Positions 23,929 through 37,013 are shown, counted from the first letter of the stretch. The stretch is 64,000 nucleotides of DNA from Dastarcus helophoroides (GCA_028583605.1 CM053325.1:40351435-40415434); one strand, 5' to 3'. Notes: a model not told the origin generated them from the sequence alone. A program made the numbers and translations.

Positions 23929-25306
23929 CTAAAATATTAACGATATTTAGATAAAATGGACTCAAATGTAAGTAGCACCATCATAAATTAACATTTAATA
24001 AATAAATAATATGCAGAAGGATTAAAACCACTCTTTTTCAAAATTGTGCAGAAGCTTAATTTCCAAATAAGGAAATTGTTCCACACTCAAATTGACAGAA
24101 CGAAACATTTATGGAATTGCCACAGAGGCTCTGCTTCTGTGACAGATATTCCAGGGATTATTTAAAGTCGACCCATGTTTGAAAAGTTACGTCAATAAAT
24201 GCATTAATTCAGCATTTATTGCTTTAAAAATGTCAGTTGCTCAATGACATCTTTCATTAAAAAATTTAAGAAAGTTACTCTCTGTGAGTCCGACTTTAAA
24301 ATATTTTCATTTTAAGGATGTATCGTGACTATTATCGGTTTTTTTTGGATTTTTCGCGATTATTTGCTCATTGATCCCGAATTTTGAATTTATATTCGTG
24401 TTAAGCGGGAACAAATACCCCAGAAAATCACAGTCCCGCTCTCAGCACACACCACTTTTTTTATGGAACTGTGTAATTATTTCCATACATAAGTATCAAA
24501 ATAATTTTATATATTTTAAATTTTTCTAAGCCGGCCTAAAATAAGACAAAGCAACAATCATTTAAAAACTAGGCATAAAAGGTGTACGAAATCAATTAAC
24601 TAGTGTAAGAAAAGCATTAACAGGAATTCAAAATCACACAAATTCAGGAACAATGATCAGCGTTCCAAGAGCCAGAGCTTCGGAACATGTATCTTATAAA
24701 ACTGCGCATTGACTAACAGGCAACGCCTAGGTGGCTAGTTTAAATAAATTGAAAGCGTGCAAGCAAGTTTCCAGTGTAATATAGGTAAAAAAAGCAAGCA
24801 TTTTTCAGAATTCGTTGTCTAAATGGTATCATATACAAAAATATTCCTTGTAAGAAATAGTTGAAAGTCAGTTGCAAATCACTAAATGAGATTTAGATCT
24901 CTTGAGTATTGTATGACTTAATAATGGCCACAAAGAGACCAAGGATGCAGAAATCGGTCCGTGGTTGTAAATATTTTCAATTGTAGTACATTGAATTGTT
25001 TCATTACAGAACATTTAATTTTCAATATTTGTTAAGATTAACATGTTAAAGCCTATGTCATACCAAGAGTGCCTATATTTAAGGAATGCTGCTATGCAAC
25101 CCATCTCTTTGCGACTTTAGTTACATGGTACACAACTTGGTCGTAATTACCCTATCCTTCTTGGCTTACACTAAACTTGTTTGTTCTTCTTTTTTGTAAT
25201 TTGATTTGCTCCATTTTTAAATGGATAGCTGTTACAGTCAACTGGATATTATAATAATAAATAAAGGCAAAGGGCGATCTCCAAAAACAACATATATATT
25301 TCTTAC
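23929..25306 (-). other. Unc-89 intron with a dispersed repeat
   Basis: Mostly unassigned. The segment about 24357-24462 (GATTATTTGCTCATTG ... TTCGTGTT ... ACACATCAC-like end) is shared with about 40896-40999. Confidence 0.55.
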
Positions 25307-25491
25307 CTGTAATTGAGACTTTTGCTTCTGAGAAAGATTCGCCAAATTTATTGGTAGCTACACATTTATACATGCCAGCATCTGAACTTTTGACATTAGG
25401 GATGACTAATTCGTAAAAACCTTTATCGGAGTGCTCTCTTATGATTTGAATTCTTTTGATATTATCAGGAATTTTAACTCCATCCTTAAAG
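25307..25491 (-). CDS. Unc-89: Unc-89 exon: C-terminal half of the second Ig domain
   Basis: Acceptor TTTATTAG, donor GTAAGA; starts with one base completing Phe and ends in phase 1. It reads FKDGVKIPDN, the strand FYELVIPNV and then SSDAGMYKCVATN with Asp-x-Gly-x-Tyr-x-Cys, the Ig strand F hallmark, and ends EAKVSITG. The intron separating it from the other half of the domain is only 100 bases. Confidence 0.88.
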
Positions 25492-25591
25492 CTAATAAAG
25501 AATATCATTAGTCTGTGTAGATATTGATAGAATTAAATTACCAAGGATGATAACAGAATTAAATACAGGCGTATGAGAAACAAATACTTAC

Positions 25592-25733
25592 AATGTTATT
25601 TCGGGATTGGGCTCACCCATTACTTTTACCATAAATCGGAGATATGTATCCTCAAGAAGTTCAGCATCTTTTAATGAAACCAAGAATTCAGGTTTGTCTG
25701 TTGCAGCTCGATCAGCTCTTTCCTCGGTAGTAA
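25592..25733 (-). CDS. Unc-89: Unc-89 exon: N-terminal half of the second Ig domain
   Basis: Acceptor ATTTTAG, donor GTAAGT; starts in phase 1 and ends in phase 2. The peptide is a short linker LTTEERADRAATD, then KPEFLVSLKDAELLEDT and the strand VKVMGEPNPEIT. The exon cuts the Ig domain just before the conserved aromatic of strand C. The split TT plus C of the next exon gives Phe, producing EITFFKDG, with Phe in the place of the usual Trp. The separate ATG upstream in the intron is not used. Confidence 0.87.
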
Positions 25734-28700
25734 CTAAAATAAGTATATGAAATGGGTATAAAATAAATATATAATTAGACGATGACTCCAAAACAAATCA
25801 AATGAACAGTCTTGAAATCCTATGATTTTAGAAACAGAACTGAAATATATTAATTTATTATAAATTGTTTGTGATAATATTTTAGACTTTGGTTTTAACG
25901 TAAAGGATTAAAAATTTAAACAGTAATGAAATTAACTTGAACAATTTTAAAGATAGCGAGAACAAGAGACACATTATTTTCAAGCTAGTTATATAAAGAA
26001 AGTATATTTTTATTAGTGTGTTGCCCTATAATTTTAATTTGATCTGAAAGTTTCTGAGAAATATAATTCAAATTATTAATTAATTGCTTTATATATATTT
26101 ATAAATATTCAGCATCCAGTTAATAAGAAGTAAGTATAATCTCTGTATTGGAAACATTAATGTTAATCCTGCAACTTTTGGAATAATTAAATGCCTACCA
26201 TTGAGGATATGACGATACGGTATCGCACATCTTATAAATTTGGAGCTTTTAAATTATTTTCAGTTACATTACGACTATTTTCTTAATTATAATGTTTTGT
26301 TTTTGAAAATTGTACATATATTTTCTACAAGATATGCTAGTCCTGAACTCAACTGTTTCTGAAATATTTTTAGCTGAAAATCGACGTCTGTATATTCACT
26401 TAATCTTTTTCAAAACATTTTTTTTACATTTATAATAAGGTAGTCATTTGGTTTAGTTTTAACATTACCAAATATAAAACTGCGAAAAAGATAAATGAAT
26501 CTACAAGAGTTGCGTAGTTTTTTTATTTTTATTTAGCATAGGTATTTCCTTTCATAGTTGTATGTCCAGCAACTTCAGCCAGTTGATTGATGCTGGAGTT
26601 GCGTCGACAAAGTCCGGCCAGGTTTCTTCATATTTTCTTTTGGGGCAGTTTTGTAAGATGTGGCTTAGCAACTATTCTGGGACTCCGCAGTCGCACTTTC
26701 TATCATTTCCGACGTGTTCAGTGTTGCTTTTGTCATGGTATAGTCAGTTCTTATCCGGTTGAAGAAGCTCCAGATCTAAGAGATTTATTTCTGGGGGGGG
26801 GGGGGTCAGATCTAGCTTTCCTTTTGTCGCTCGACCGTGGTAGGATATCCATTGAGCTCTCTTTTCTTCTTTTAAATTATTGCTTCATAGTGCGGGGTTG
26901 TGGTTGTTTTCCCAGTTGGCTTTCTAAATTTTAGCCTGGTATGTAGCAGGTATTCGGTGTCTCGTGAATTGATAAATGTCTGGAGGATGATGGCCTTTGC
27001 GAGCTGTCGCTTGTTGGCGTCGAAGGTCGGGTTGTGCTATGTTATCGAGTACTGGCAGCCACAGAATTGGTGTAGATTTAAGGGTTCCAGTCACTATCCT
27101 TATTGCCTTATATAGAAGAACACCTACTTTGTCGAGGTGGTTGCTCCTGGACCATAAAAGAGAGCAGTATTAGGCGACCGCATACACAAGGGATTGTGCC
27201 GCAGTTCGCAGGGTGTTTGCAACAGATTCCCAGCTTACCCCGGCTAGTTTCCTGATTATGTTATTTCTTTTTTGTTTTAAGCTTCTGTCCTGATAGTTGG
27301 TGTTTTTTGAATGCTAGGGTCACGCCCAAATATTTGGGGCATTGGTTATGGCGTAGTCACGTTTAGTTCTTTGTTTGTCTTTCTGTTATTGAGGTGGAAT
27401 TGCATTTACATAGGGTTCGGACACAGCCTCTACTTCCCATAATAATTTTTCAGATCCCTGGTATCTGCGGAGCTTTTTAGAATGTCTTGCTCAGATTTGC
27501 TGTAGCTAGGTCGTCGGTGTAGCTAAACTTTACGGATTTAGTGGCAACTATATCACTAGTGTACAAGTTAAATAATAATGGGTCCAAAAGCTATCCCTGT
27601 GGGAGACCATTTTTTATGGTATAGGATTTACTTGTGGTTTAACCGACAGTGACTTAAAAATAGCGATTTTTAAGCTTTTTTTTCATTAGTGCTGTAATCT
27701 TAGAGCTTATGACGGTTTGATTTAGTTTCTGTAATAGCCCATCCGTCCAGACAGTATCGTATGCGGTAAATGCGATAAATGCCACTGAGGTTTTCATATT
27801 TTTTTAGAAGCCTGCATCTATAAGTGAGGTTAGGGCAAGGACTTGCTCATCGCAGCTTTATTTTTCTCGAAATCCTGTTATATTCCGTCGTACAGGAGTC
27901 TTTTAAGCATCTTGTAGCAGTTTCCCTGGAATAAGGATTGCAATAGTTCTCGCTACCTTAAATTGATAAGGGATTCTTTTCCTTTTTAATATTTCGTTGT
28001 AAAGTTGTAATAGCCATTGTCGTGCTCTCTGTCTCACCTGTTTAATGAGCTTTGGGAATATGCCATCTATTCCGGTAGTTTTCCCATTTTTAAGAGATTT
28101 GATCACTGTATCTAGTTCTTCCTCTGTGAAAGGTAATGATAGACTAGGTTCTTCTATTTTTTTTGAGCGCTCTGAGTTGTTTCTTTATTTCTTCTTCAAA
28201 GGCAAGATCAGTTTGTATGCTTTTTGCGCCTTTCTTTATATGTAACACTACTTGAATGGGTGTTATTTTCGGTTTTCTGGTTCAGGGTGGCTGTAGAACC
28301 TCCCAGCTTTCTTAGGAGGAACCATGCTTTTCTACTGCTTTTGATTCCACCGCGGCTTCTGCACTGTTTTTTAACGAAATTTAATTGCCAATGTTCAGAC
28401 GGACTGGTCGGTGTTGGGAGCATGGAAATCCGGATAGAACCCTTTTTGAGTTGGCAGTTGCATAGTGGAAAACGTGGAATACAATGACGAATTTCAACTA
28501 AAAATATTTCAGAAACACTTAAATTTAGTAACACGGTACGTAAAAATATGTGTAGTTTATTTAGAATAATTAAAAAAATAATCTAGGTGTTCTATTAAAA
28601 AACTAAACTTGATTTTGATTCTGAAAAAATGCAATCTTACTTCAAATAAAAAGTTTAGCCGCTGCTAGCAACTTTTGTATTTATTATTTTTTATAGCTAT

Positions 28701-29470
28701 TAATTTTCGAAAGATAATGGGAAGGCGAAGATGCATTTTTAACCAAAGACCCTGTACATACTGAATCATTGTTAAAAGTTGCGCTTGACCCTCGCATTTT
28801 GTGTAAGTTTCAACTAACCACTTACAAGCCCTATTTTTACAAAAATTTTGAATGTTGATGAAATGTTGCCTTGTAAAATATTAAATTATTACAATGGCTC
28901 TCATAAAAAAACTCCAATGATTTTGTATAAAATTACTCAAAGACCTTACAGCGACTTCCTATATTATGAATTTGTGTATCTCATTTATTCACATCATATT
29001 TCGTCAAAGAAAATAACCTTCATTTTTGCCTTAGAAAATGGTAACTTTCTACATAAATAAGACGTCAAAGTGACACTTGGCAGATCAAATTAAACAATCA
29101 ATGAGTAATTGCATGCCTTTTTCGCTATGTCCTCTTCTAACAAACAATGGCAGTACATTTTATGATTGTTTCATTTGAAAATCCATATTATAAGTAAGCA
29201 ATGGTTTTGCTTTTTTTAATGGTTATCAAATATTTTAGTTTTGTTAGAATTTATTATTAGATCGACATGTGCAAAAACTTGAGAAAATAAGAATGGCAAA
29301 TTTGAGATTACTATATTGTTGAATTATTCCTATGGATTAAAGGAAAATACAGCTCAATGTCTAAAAATAAAATAGCAACGAACATTACACATTCAACATT
29401 AGTCTAATTATGTACTTGTTAGTAAAATGTTAGTAAAAGTAAAATATTTTAGTCAAAATAAAATACTAAC
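25734..29470 (-). other. Unc-89 intron with a LINE fragment
   Basis: Outside the LINE at 26545-28490, the flanks 25734-26540 and 28500-29470 are AT-rich with no recognisable feature. Confidence 0.6.
26545..28490 (-). pseudogene. Decayed Jockey-superfamily non-LTR retrotransposon, RT part
   Basis: Minus strand, many stops and frame changes. In order: a segment ending KAWFLLRKLGGSTATL near 28,300, TEEELDTVIKSLKNGKTTGIDGIFPKL (RT motif 0/1, 28,130-28,050), ARQWLLQLYNEILK and VARTIAILIPGK (28,000-27,910), NGLPQG (near 27,610), a YTDDLA box (near 27,520) and CPKYLGV (near 27,335). The spacing is that of Jockey/CR1-type RTs, which copy RNA into DNA at a nicked target. YTDD replaces the usual YADD. 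No endonuclease domain or 3' tail is preserved. GC content is higher than the neighbouring intron. Confidence 0.85.
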
Positions 29471-29722
29471 GTTCATGCACAATCAGCTGAGCTGAACAAG
29501 AAGCTTTGCCTTTGTCGCTGCTAGCTAAAGCTGTGTATACTCCAGAATCTTCGTGCTTGACCTGTTTAATTAGCAATTTATACTCTCGTCTTTCTTCATA
29601 GGAGCTTATTTGAAATCTACCCGATAAGTCGTCATTTATACCAAGCGGCTTGTTATCCTTTAGCCAGATAAAGCTTGCTGGTTTTTCGTTTAGAGCGACA
29701 TCAAAATATGCATTTTCGCCAG
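29471..29722 (-). CDS. Unc-89: Unc-89 exon: first Ig domain in the window
   Basis: Eighty-four codons, phase 1 at both ends; acceptor TTGTTAG, donor GTTAGT. After the split codon the protein reads PGENAYFDVALNEKP, then FIWLKDNKPL with the invariant Ig Trp, and HEDSGVYTALAS, the D-x-G-x-Y signature of strand F. It ends QLIVHE. Strand F has Ala where many Ig domains carry Cys, common in muscle I-set domains. Together with RPKFIKTI from the previous exon it makes one complete I-set domain. Confidence 0.88.
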
Positions 29723-32528
29723 CTAACAATTAAAGCATAAAAAGTGGAGATTAGAGCATAAAAATAAAAACATAAAGCTTGAAAATTTTCACTATTGATG
29801 CAATCAGCTATGCTAGCAATCGATTACACGGTGCTGATTTTATTGGAAGTTTAAAACAAACGGCTTCTTTTTAAATTTTTGGTTGTAATCCTGGCTAACC
29901 TTATTTTTTGATCTTCTTAATAACCTTGTCATACAAGATGGATCATAAGTAATGGTACACAGAGCAATGATGGATTGTTCGAATAAAAATAATGTGATTT
30001 AGCTACATTTACCTTATACCAAAAGTTGATATTAACAGAGCTATAGGGAGTCAAAGTTGAAAACAAAATTTCGATTGTTCCGTATAACTATGGAATGAAT
30101 TGTAATATAGACACGAAATTTGGAACAAGGGGGTTTCTTAAGTCGACAAACTCTAATTTGCTAACATATTACCAATAGCTGATAGAGAGTGCTACCTGCG
30201 CTATCCCGCATAATTCTAAATCATCATAACTTTCTTGTGTGCCAACGTATATTAATTTTAAATGAGCTATTTTACTTCCCCATATTTTTTACCTAAAAAA
30301 GGTGTACTTTCTAAAAGTTGATACGAGCAACCGTTTCCAAGGTATCTGCCTTTAAAGCTTGACGTGTCTTGGTTTTAAATTACTAAGATATTAAATTTTC
30401 GAAGTAGGCTTGAAAAAAAAGTAATCGTAAATTATTTTAAAAGTTATTTATGTCAAATATTACTTTGCTGATAATAGTTTTACCTAAATTTTGAAAATCT
30501 CAATAAAGAAAATTCAAAAAATTAAGACGTAATTTATTTTCTTACATAGAGATGTGAGATAGGATACCTGAGTCCCACAACAAAATGTTAATAGTCTGTG
30601 TGGTCAAAGCAAATATTTAAAGATGAACTTCAATAAAAGTCAGCCAAATTTTTAATTGTTTACGACCCCTTTACCTGAAAAAAAGTCATTTCCACATACT
30701 TATTTTTGAAAATAAATTTTGTTTTGGTATTTTATTTTAATTTGCTTTAGAAATTTTAAAAATATGTGTAACAATAATGTCAGAAGAGTAATATTTGATA
30801 TAAACTATTTTGGAGTCAGTTTTATTACTTTTATTTTAAAACCTACTGCGAGAAATTCACATTTACATAACTTAAAATAAACGTATTGTAAACTTTAAAG
30901 GCAAATATCTTGAAAACGGTTGCTTGTATCAACATTTAGAAAGTATACCTTTTTTACGTAAAAAATATAGATAAATAAAAATATCTATTCAAAATAAGTG
31001 TACATAAAGGCACAAAAAGTTTATGATGCTTTAGAATAATACAAGGTAGCGCAGGTTGCGCCCCCTATAAGTTACTGGCAATCTGTTAGCAAATTAGAAT
31101 TTCTTGACCAAAGAAACCGCCCTATGCCAAATTTCTTGTCTATAGTAAAATGTGTTCCTCAGTTATGCGAAAAAGTCACAATTTTTTGTTCAACTTTGAC
31201 ACCGTGTATCACTGTTAATATCAACTTTTGGTAAAAGATAAATGTAGCTAAATCACGTTATTTTTATTCGAAAAATCTACTCTTGCTCTATGTACCATTA
31301 CTATGGTCCACTCTGTATATTAAAATTTAATTTTTTAAAATTTGACGTATAAGAAAACATCAAATTAACCCTCATAAAAATAGGTACTGTCACTCTTAAT
31401 CTAAAGTTATATTATTTATAAGCACATTATTATGGGAAATAAGCTAAAGTTTATTCCACTGAAAAAAATTTTTTTTCTTGCGTTATTGAAGAAAAACTGT
31501 ATTTGGCGGTTATCGTCAAGAGCACGTTGCACCACTTAAATCGACGAGTTAGCACATAAAAAAAATAATTCTCCAATACTTTTTTATGTACTTACTAAAT
31601 CTTAATGTTGAAAATTCGAATATTGGCCTTTTTGTATGTGATTTTTTTACAGGAAGTAATATTTCCTTTATGTTACTTTCGGTTATACTGAAGTTGATCA
31701 ATTCTGTTTAACTTTAAATGATATATGCTATAAATGGTCAGTTGTTGGATTTTTTGTGAAATTTAAATATGTTTTTTTTGTTATGTCTTTGTCTTTGTGT
31801 TTTTAAAATTGTTGCAATTTTCCTGAAATATATATGTATATGTCTTTTACGCAGATTCATTAAAATGTTTATTTCTCTTACAAGGAAATAAAAGAATATA
31901 CCATCAAAAAGGGAATATAAAGCAATATGAATTAATATAAATTAAATTTTTTTAATATAAAGGATATTTAACAGCAGGAATTTCAAAAAAATAAAATTAT
32001 CAAAACTAATTTTTTTCACTTATTGATTCCGATCTAATTGGTGCATTCGATAACATCTTTACAAAAACTTTAATGCACAACTCTGTAAAGCAGAAAATAA
32101 TTTTAGAATATGCGTCTCATGCTGATGTATCTTGGTATCAAAAATATTTTTGTTAGCTAAGAATCTGTAGGAGCTACAGAGTTTTACCGTACTAATGACT
32201 TACTTTATATTTCAAGAAAATTACAATTATAGGTATCTTAAAAACGACTACACATATAGGAAAAGTTATAACAAAACTTTTTAAAAATGTTATAACAAAT
32301 TCTAACATTAAATGCTATTTGGTGTTCTATTTAAAATTAAACTTCTGTGTAATCGAAAGTGACACAAGGAAGATATCTATTTCTTTGAAGAGGTGCCATG
32401 TAAAAATGCAAATTTTCAATATTCAAAAGTTACCGTATCAATAATATAAGCATTCATTTTTATAGAGGGTTAAAAATAATATCAATGAAATGTGTTATTT
32501 CAACAAAAACAATTCTGTATATACTTAC
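29723..32528 (-). other. Unc-89 intron with a 1.4-kb foldback
   Basis: Besides the foldback at 29932-31317 the intron is AT-rich and unassigned. Around 32040-32200 it has words (GGAGCTACAGAGTTTTACCGTACTA) also seen near 40300, suggesting another diverged dispersed repeat. Confidence 0.6.
29932..31317. repeat. 1.4-kb foldback family (GGACCATAA ends), copy 1
   Basis: Ends are a diverged TACAAGATGGATCATAAGTAATGG at 29932 and an inverted CCATTACTATGGTCCACTCTGTA at 31317. Inner blocks pair in inverse order along much of the length: AATAATGTGATTTAGCTACA, ACCAAAAGTTGATATTAACA, GGTGTACTTTCTAAAAGTTGAT and AACCGTTTCCAAG. No coding sequence. Confidence 0.88.
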
Positions 32529-32816
32529 GTTCAATATTTGTGCCACGAATAGTTTTGATGAACTTTGGCCGATCATCATTTTTCTCCATTTCTGCAAGTT
32601 TTTCTTCTGCGGTCTTTTGATAATCGCTTGTCGCTTTTGCCGTACTAGAATATGACTCGCTACTTTCCTCTTTCGAAGCTGACATCAATCCCCTGCTCTT
32701 ACTCGAGGTGGATTCATATTTTGCACTTTCAGATCTTACAGTACTAGTTGCTGATTGAATACTTGTGGCTTGTTTTCCATCTGTTTCAATGGATGTTTTA
32801 ATTACTGAAGATTCTG
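32529..32816 (-). CDS. Unc-89: Unc-89 exon: Ser/Lys linker leading into the first Ig domain
   Basis: Ninety-six codons, phase 1 at both ends. Acceptor is ATATTTTAG and donor GTAAGTAT. The peptide starts AESSVIKTS, is rich in Ser, Thr, Lys and Glu, and ends DDRPKFIKTIRGTNIE. RPKFIKTI is the typical A-strand opening of an I-set Ig domain (a Pro-x-Phe motif), so the domain completed by exon 29471-29722 starts here. No other domain is seen in the linker part. The exon is symmetric and could be an alternative cassette, but removing it would delete the first strand of the Ig fold. Confidence 0.85.
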
Positions 32817-33867
32817 CTAAAATATATTATTAAATTTATAAAGACTAATAGTGGAAAAATACTCTAGTAAAATTTGGGTCACATTAAAATAAATACATAA
32901 TAATAATAATAATAAATAAAAAACTAATATTCACAAATGAAACAAAAATATTTTTGATGGATATGGATTAAAAATTAATTAGGAAAGACTCGAACGATAT
33001 GATATATGATTTTAGAAAGCAATAATAACTGAAATAAAACTAATTAATGATAAAAGTACTAAAATATGTAATTTTACAAAAAAAAAGAAATATTGGATAA
33101 TACTTTTTCTATTAATAAAAGAAGTTCCTTTTTATTTAAAGTTAACAAATAACTATCAGTTTTAGGCAATTTGTTTTTATTTGGATAGCACTTTATATGA
33201 TTCAGCGGTAAATTATATTAACATGCGAAATTAGAGCCAACTTTATTTTTGTCCCATTTTGAAACATCTTACGTAAAAGAAGAAGCTCATAAAAGCGTTT
33301 TTCTAAAAGCATCAATGTATATCGTGCGATTTTATATATGTATGTTTGTAATACCTAGTAGCATTTGTATGAACATTTTGTGTTTTAAAAATTTGTAATC
33401 TCATTTTTTGTAAAGCAAGATCCATCAGAAAATAAAAGCAAATAAAATACCCAGAACAAGCAAACAAATAGTCGGTCAGTAACACAACTATTTTTGCAGT
33501 TTTAGATATTTATCTCCTGTCGCTGTTCAATTAGGGGCTGGCAAATAATATTCTTATTAGCCATAAAAAAAGGAAGAAATAAAAAATTTTTCTATTGCCA
33601 ATCGCTGGAAAATTGTATTTAAATGCTAATTGGCTACAGAGTGCTAGATGCTAAAGGATAAAACAAATAAAAGTGGAGAGTTATTAGATGAATACATTTT
33701 AACACTTCCACTGGTGACGTTGGACCCATTTGTATATTTTAAAGCAGCTCTCCTTGCCATTTTTCTTAATTTTATCACAAAATCTGAGTTTTCCCTGGGG
33801 GAGAGGTCAAATCCTGCCCTCTAGACAACCTGCATTAGCCACATAAAAAACAATACTGAAGATACTA

Positions 33868-33963
33868 AAGTAGTATCTTCCTAAAGATGATAGCTTGGCT
33901 ATCGAAACGCCTTAGAGCAACCTTTGTTGTGTTTTTAATTTTTCTTGGTTTCAGGGGACAAGA
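33868..33963. repeat. Short foldback element, copy 3 (one arm only)
   Basis: Matches the right half of the copies at 1222 and 21846: GATGATAGCTTGGCTATCGAAACGCC, GAGCAACCTTTGTTGTG (split here to stay short) and CTTGGTTTCAGGGGACAAG. The left arm is missing. Confidence 0.85.
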
Positions 33964-34146
33964 TTTGTATTTTAATTTTAGTTGTAAAATTACAGTGATA
34001 TTTACAAAAAAAAAAACGTTATCAAAGTCCGGGATCACTCTGCATTGCTAGCAGATAAATACAGTAGACTCCCGCCAAAGTTGCGCTCACCGTACTGGAT
34101 CGACCGTTAAAGTTGCTACTCCCCGTTATCCCTACCATTGTCGAAA

Positions 34147-34360
34147 AATATACCAGGTGTTTTATTTTTTAGTTAGGAGGTTACCTTTATATGGAGTACC
34201 ACTCATTATAAAGGCAAACTGATTTTGTCAATGGGACTTATCGGGGCTAAACTATCTTCTAAAAATATTGTCAACTTCCCCCCACTACCGGTTATACCGG
34301 AAGTAGACATCAACTTTATTATTTTAAATAGCAACCTCCAAATTTTATATTTTATTTGGA
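34147..34360. repeat. Dispersed repeat, second copy of 5454-5690
   Basis: Same order of blocks as the first copy (GGAGTACCA, ATAAAGGCAAACT, ATCGGGGCTAAACT, CGGTTATACCGGAAGTA). An ACCCTGTATA end-like motif near 34877-34888 may mark the far end of the element. Confidence 0.65.
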
Positions 34361-35511
34361 TTTTACGTAAAAAAATAAGGTGAGTATGTATACATGTTTA
34401 TTGCTACCTTTGATAGTTTTAAAGATATTTCAATTATTCAAAAAAAAATGACAGAAAAGAGGGTTATTTTGACTCTTTGTATCTTTTTTATTATTTGCAG
34501 AAATATGTTTGCATTTTAAGTCAAGTATAATGAACGCCACTGGACATTTATGATACAACAAGAAATAAACGCTGACTTTATAATGCCGAAACATAGGTGA
34601 GCCTCTTGGCGTCTCATTATGTTACACGAGTCAGTTTGTCACTTTTTATTTTTAATTTTCAGCCAATATTAAAAAATATTTTGCTGTTGCATTTGCAATA
34701 GAAAGAACTTTAAAATGATGTACTACAAGTAGGGGAGTTTTATTTGAAATTTTAAAATGGGGGTTGATAAAGTTTAGGGGGATGAACATATCTCCCAAGA
34801 ACATAACTCGGTCTCTACAAATTCCAAAATATTTCTCGGTTATTAAATTATAAGGGGGTGAAATTTTTGTTGGAAGACCCTGTATAATACTGCATTCTAA
34901 ATTCTTTATATTTGTACTAGATAAATAATTGTAATAGTTAATTACTTTCCAGCGTTTTTTTTTTTCAGTTCACAAATATTTTGCATAACAATTTTTGGAG
35001 TAATACGGCCTTTACAAGCTCCATATTTTAATGGCAACAGTTAATGCAAATAATATGAAAACCGTTATTTATAAAATAGTAGTCCGTTAATTTTGAAATT
35101 CCCTTTAAAAGAGTATACGAACCTAACAAGGGATGGGAGCCATATGACGTAACCAACACCAGATGAATTTGTAAATTTGAGGAAACTTGAATTTACAAAT
35201 ATACGTAGTGTTCCTTTTAAAAAAGCCGAACTTTTTTGCCTACTCCATATTACATGAAAAACCGTGAAAGGCCAGTTTTTTAATTTTTTAAATCCATCAA
35301 AATAAAGATAAGATATTTGTTAGAACTGTGCTGCTAATCCTAATACCTAAGCATCCATTTTTAGATACATAATATTTAACATATATTCTTACGTAAGCTT
35401 AGATTTTTGAAAATAAAGGTTACTAGTTTTTAAATGCTGCTAAAATCCGTTGTAAGAAATACAAACTACATAGTTATATTAAATTTTAAATGTCAACAAA
35501 AAAACCCTTAC

Positions 35512-36639
35512 CGTCTGCAACTTTTTCTTCTGCTTGCCTAGGATTTTTTTCTACAATAGTTTCTACGATATCACTCGAATATTCTTTTGAAAATTCTACA
35601 TCGTTCTTGTCTTTTTTAGATTTATTTTCATTTGCTAGGTTTTGGGAGTATTTTCTCTTGTATCTTGTGTAAGCATCTTCTTCCTCGAATGCGGCCTTAT
35701 TTTCAAGTGAATCTGTTCTTGAATATTTTTTAGAGTACGTCTTACTATCGTCCTCTTGTGTTTTGGATGTACTTCTGGAATACTTTCTTGCATATTTCGC
35801 GTAAATATCTTCTTCATCGTCAAGCCTAGATTTTCCGGCTTCACTTGAACCACTTCGCATATATTTCGAGGAATATTTTGACAAGATGTCACTGTCCTCG
35901 TCCTTACTAGATATAGATTTACGAGCATATTTGCTGACATAGTCAATTTCTCCTTCAGTAAGAGGTAACTTTTTACCGTATCCTTTGTCATCATCAGTTG
36001 TAGATCGAGTGAGTCGCCTTCCATAGCTATAATCCATATCACCTTCCCCTCCTAAACCTTCTGTTCGGATTGATTTTTTGACCAAGTAAGCTTCCCCATC
36101 GCCTACCGCTTCAGCAGTGGCCCTTAGGCTTTTCTTTGTAAAACTCATATTGTCTCCATCTCCAATACCTATAGATTCCTCTGCTTTAACTGACCTCCTT
36201 GCATAGCTGTATAATCCGCTTTCTCTTTCTCCATCATCTTTATAGGATTTTTTGTGTTTTATTGACCTTCGAGAAAAGTTGTAATCGTCATCACTTTCTA
36301 AATGACTCTTAGTTCTTGTAGAAAAGTTGTACGATTCTTGATCATCATTTCCTAATCCAGATTTTATTGATCTTTTTGAATAAGGATAATCATCATCTAG
36401 ACCACCAATAGATCTTCTGGTGTAGCTAGATGTAATAGCTGAATCTGATGCTTCTACGTTAGAGTGTCCTCTACCGTATTTGCTTGCAAGTTCGTTATAT
36501 TTTGATGATCCGGATAGAGAAGATTCTGCAGTTCCATATTTGCTGCTAGATACATCAGAGCTGTACCGAGATGAGGATAATCCATCTGGAGAGTAAGATG
36601 ATTGCGTTGATCTTCTACTGTATGATGATTCGTATCCTT
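35512..36639 (-). CDS. Unc-89: Unc-89 exon: 376-codon Tyr/Arg/Ser repeat linker
   Basis: Long single exon, phase 1 at both ends, acceptor TCTCTACAG and donor GTAAGG. It has no globular domain. Instead a loose unit recurs about fifteen times: an acidic patch, then Tyr or Phe, one or two small residues, two basic residues and Ser or Thr. Examples are YSRRS, YTRRS, YSKRS, FSRRS, YARRS, FTKKS, YARKS, YARKYSRS and YSKKYSRT. Units are about 20-30 residues apart and alternate with runs such as DDD, EEED and DEED. The Arg-Arg-x-Ser pattern resembles sites for basophilic kinases; that role is inference. The exon is flanked by a 6.8-kb intron on the right and a 2.7-kb intron on the left. Confidence 0.88.
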
Positions 36640-37013
36640 CTGTAGAGAAATATTGCAGTTTAACATGGCTGCTATTCACTTAGAAAAGGCCAAAGCGAGA
36701 TATGTTATGCATAAGCAGCCAGATAAAATTAACGCATTTATTTTTACTAACACATAATAAAGTAAGGATTTCTCACAAATTGCTATTAGATTTAAATAAA
36801 ATAACAGACATACATGTAATTATTTCCTAAGAAAACAGAAATACTAAGCTGAAATTAATTACTTTATTATTTATGTTTCATTTGGTTATTGTCCACATAA
36901 ACGATGATTAACATAAAAATATTAAGAGATTTAAACTAATTTAAACTTTAAAGAAATATATTCCTTAGATAATTGTGATTTGAATTAATTATAGCTGTAA
37001 AAACTATATTTGT

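Larger units (their letters stand above)
32817..35511 (-). other. Unc-89 intron, repeats only
   Basis: Contains a half-copy of the short hairpin (33868-33963) and a repeat copy (34147-34360). 32817-33860 and 34370-35511 are AT-rich with nothing recognised. Confidence 0.6.

Noticed and set aside
4400..36639. Projectin, titin/Sallimus or Stretchin-Mlck as the identity of the Ig gene
   Set aside because: The PH-domain tail followed by a linker and then Ig domains, and the remembered match of several Ig motifs to fly Unc-89, favour obscurin; no PEVK or alternating Ig-FN3 pattern is seen.
35635..36666. Second-frame minus ORFs (35635-36042, 36454-36666) and plus ORF 35490-35672
   Set aside because: Shadows of the repetitive Unc-89 linker exon, whose splice sites fix the other frame.
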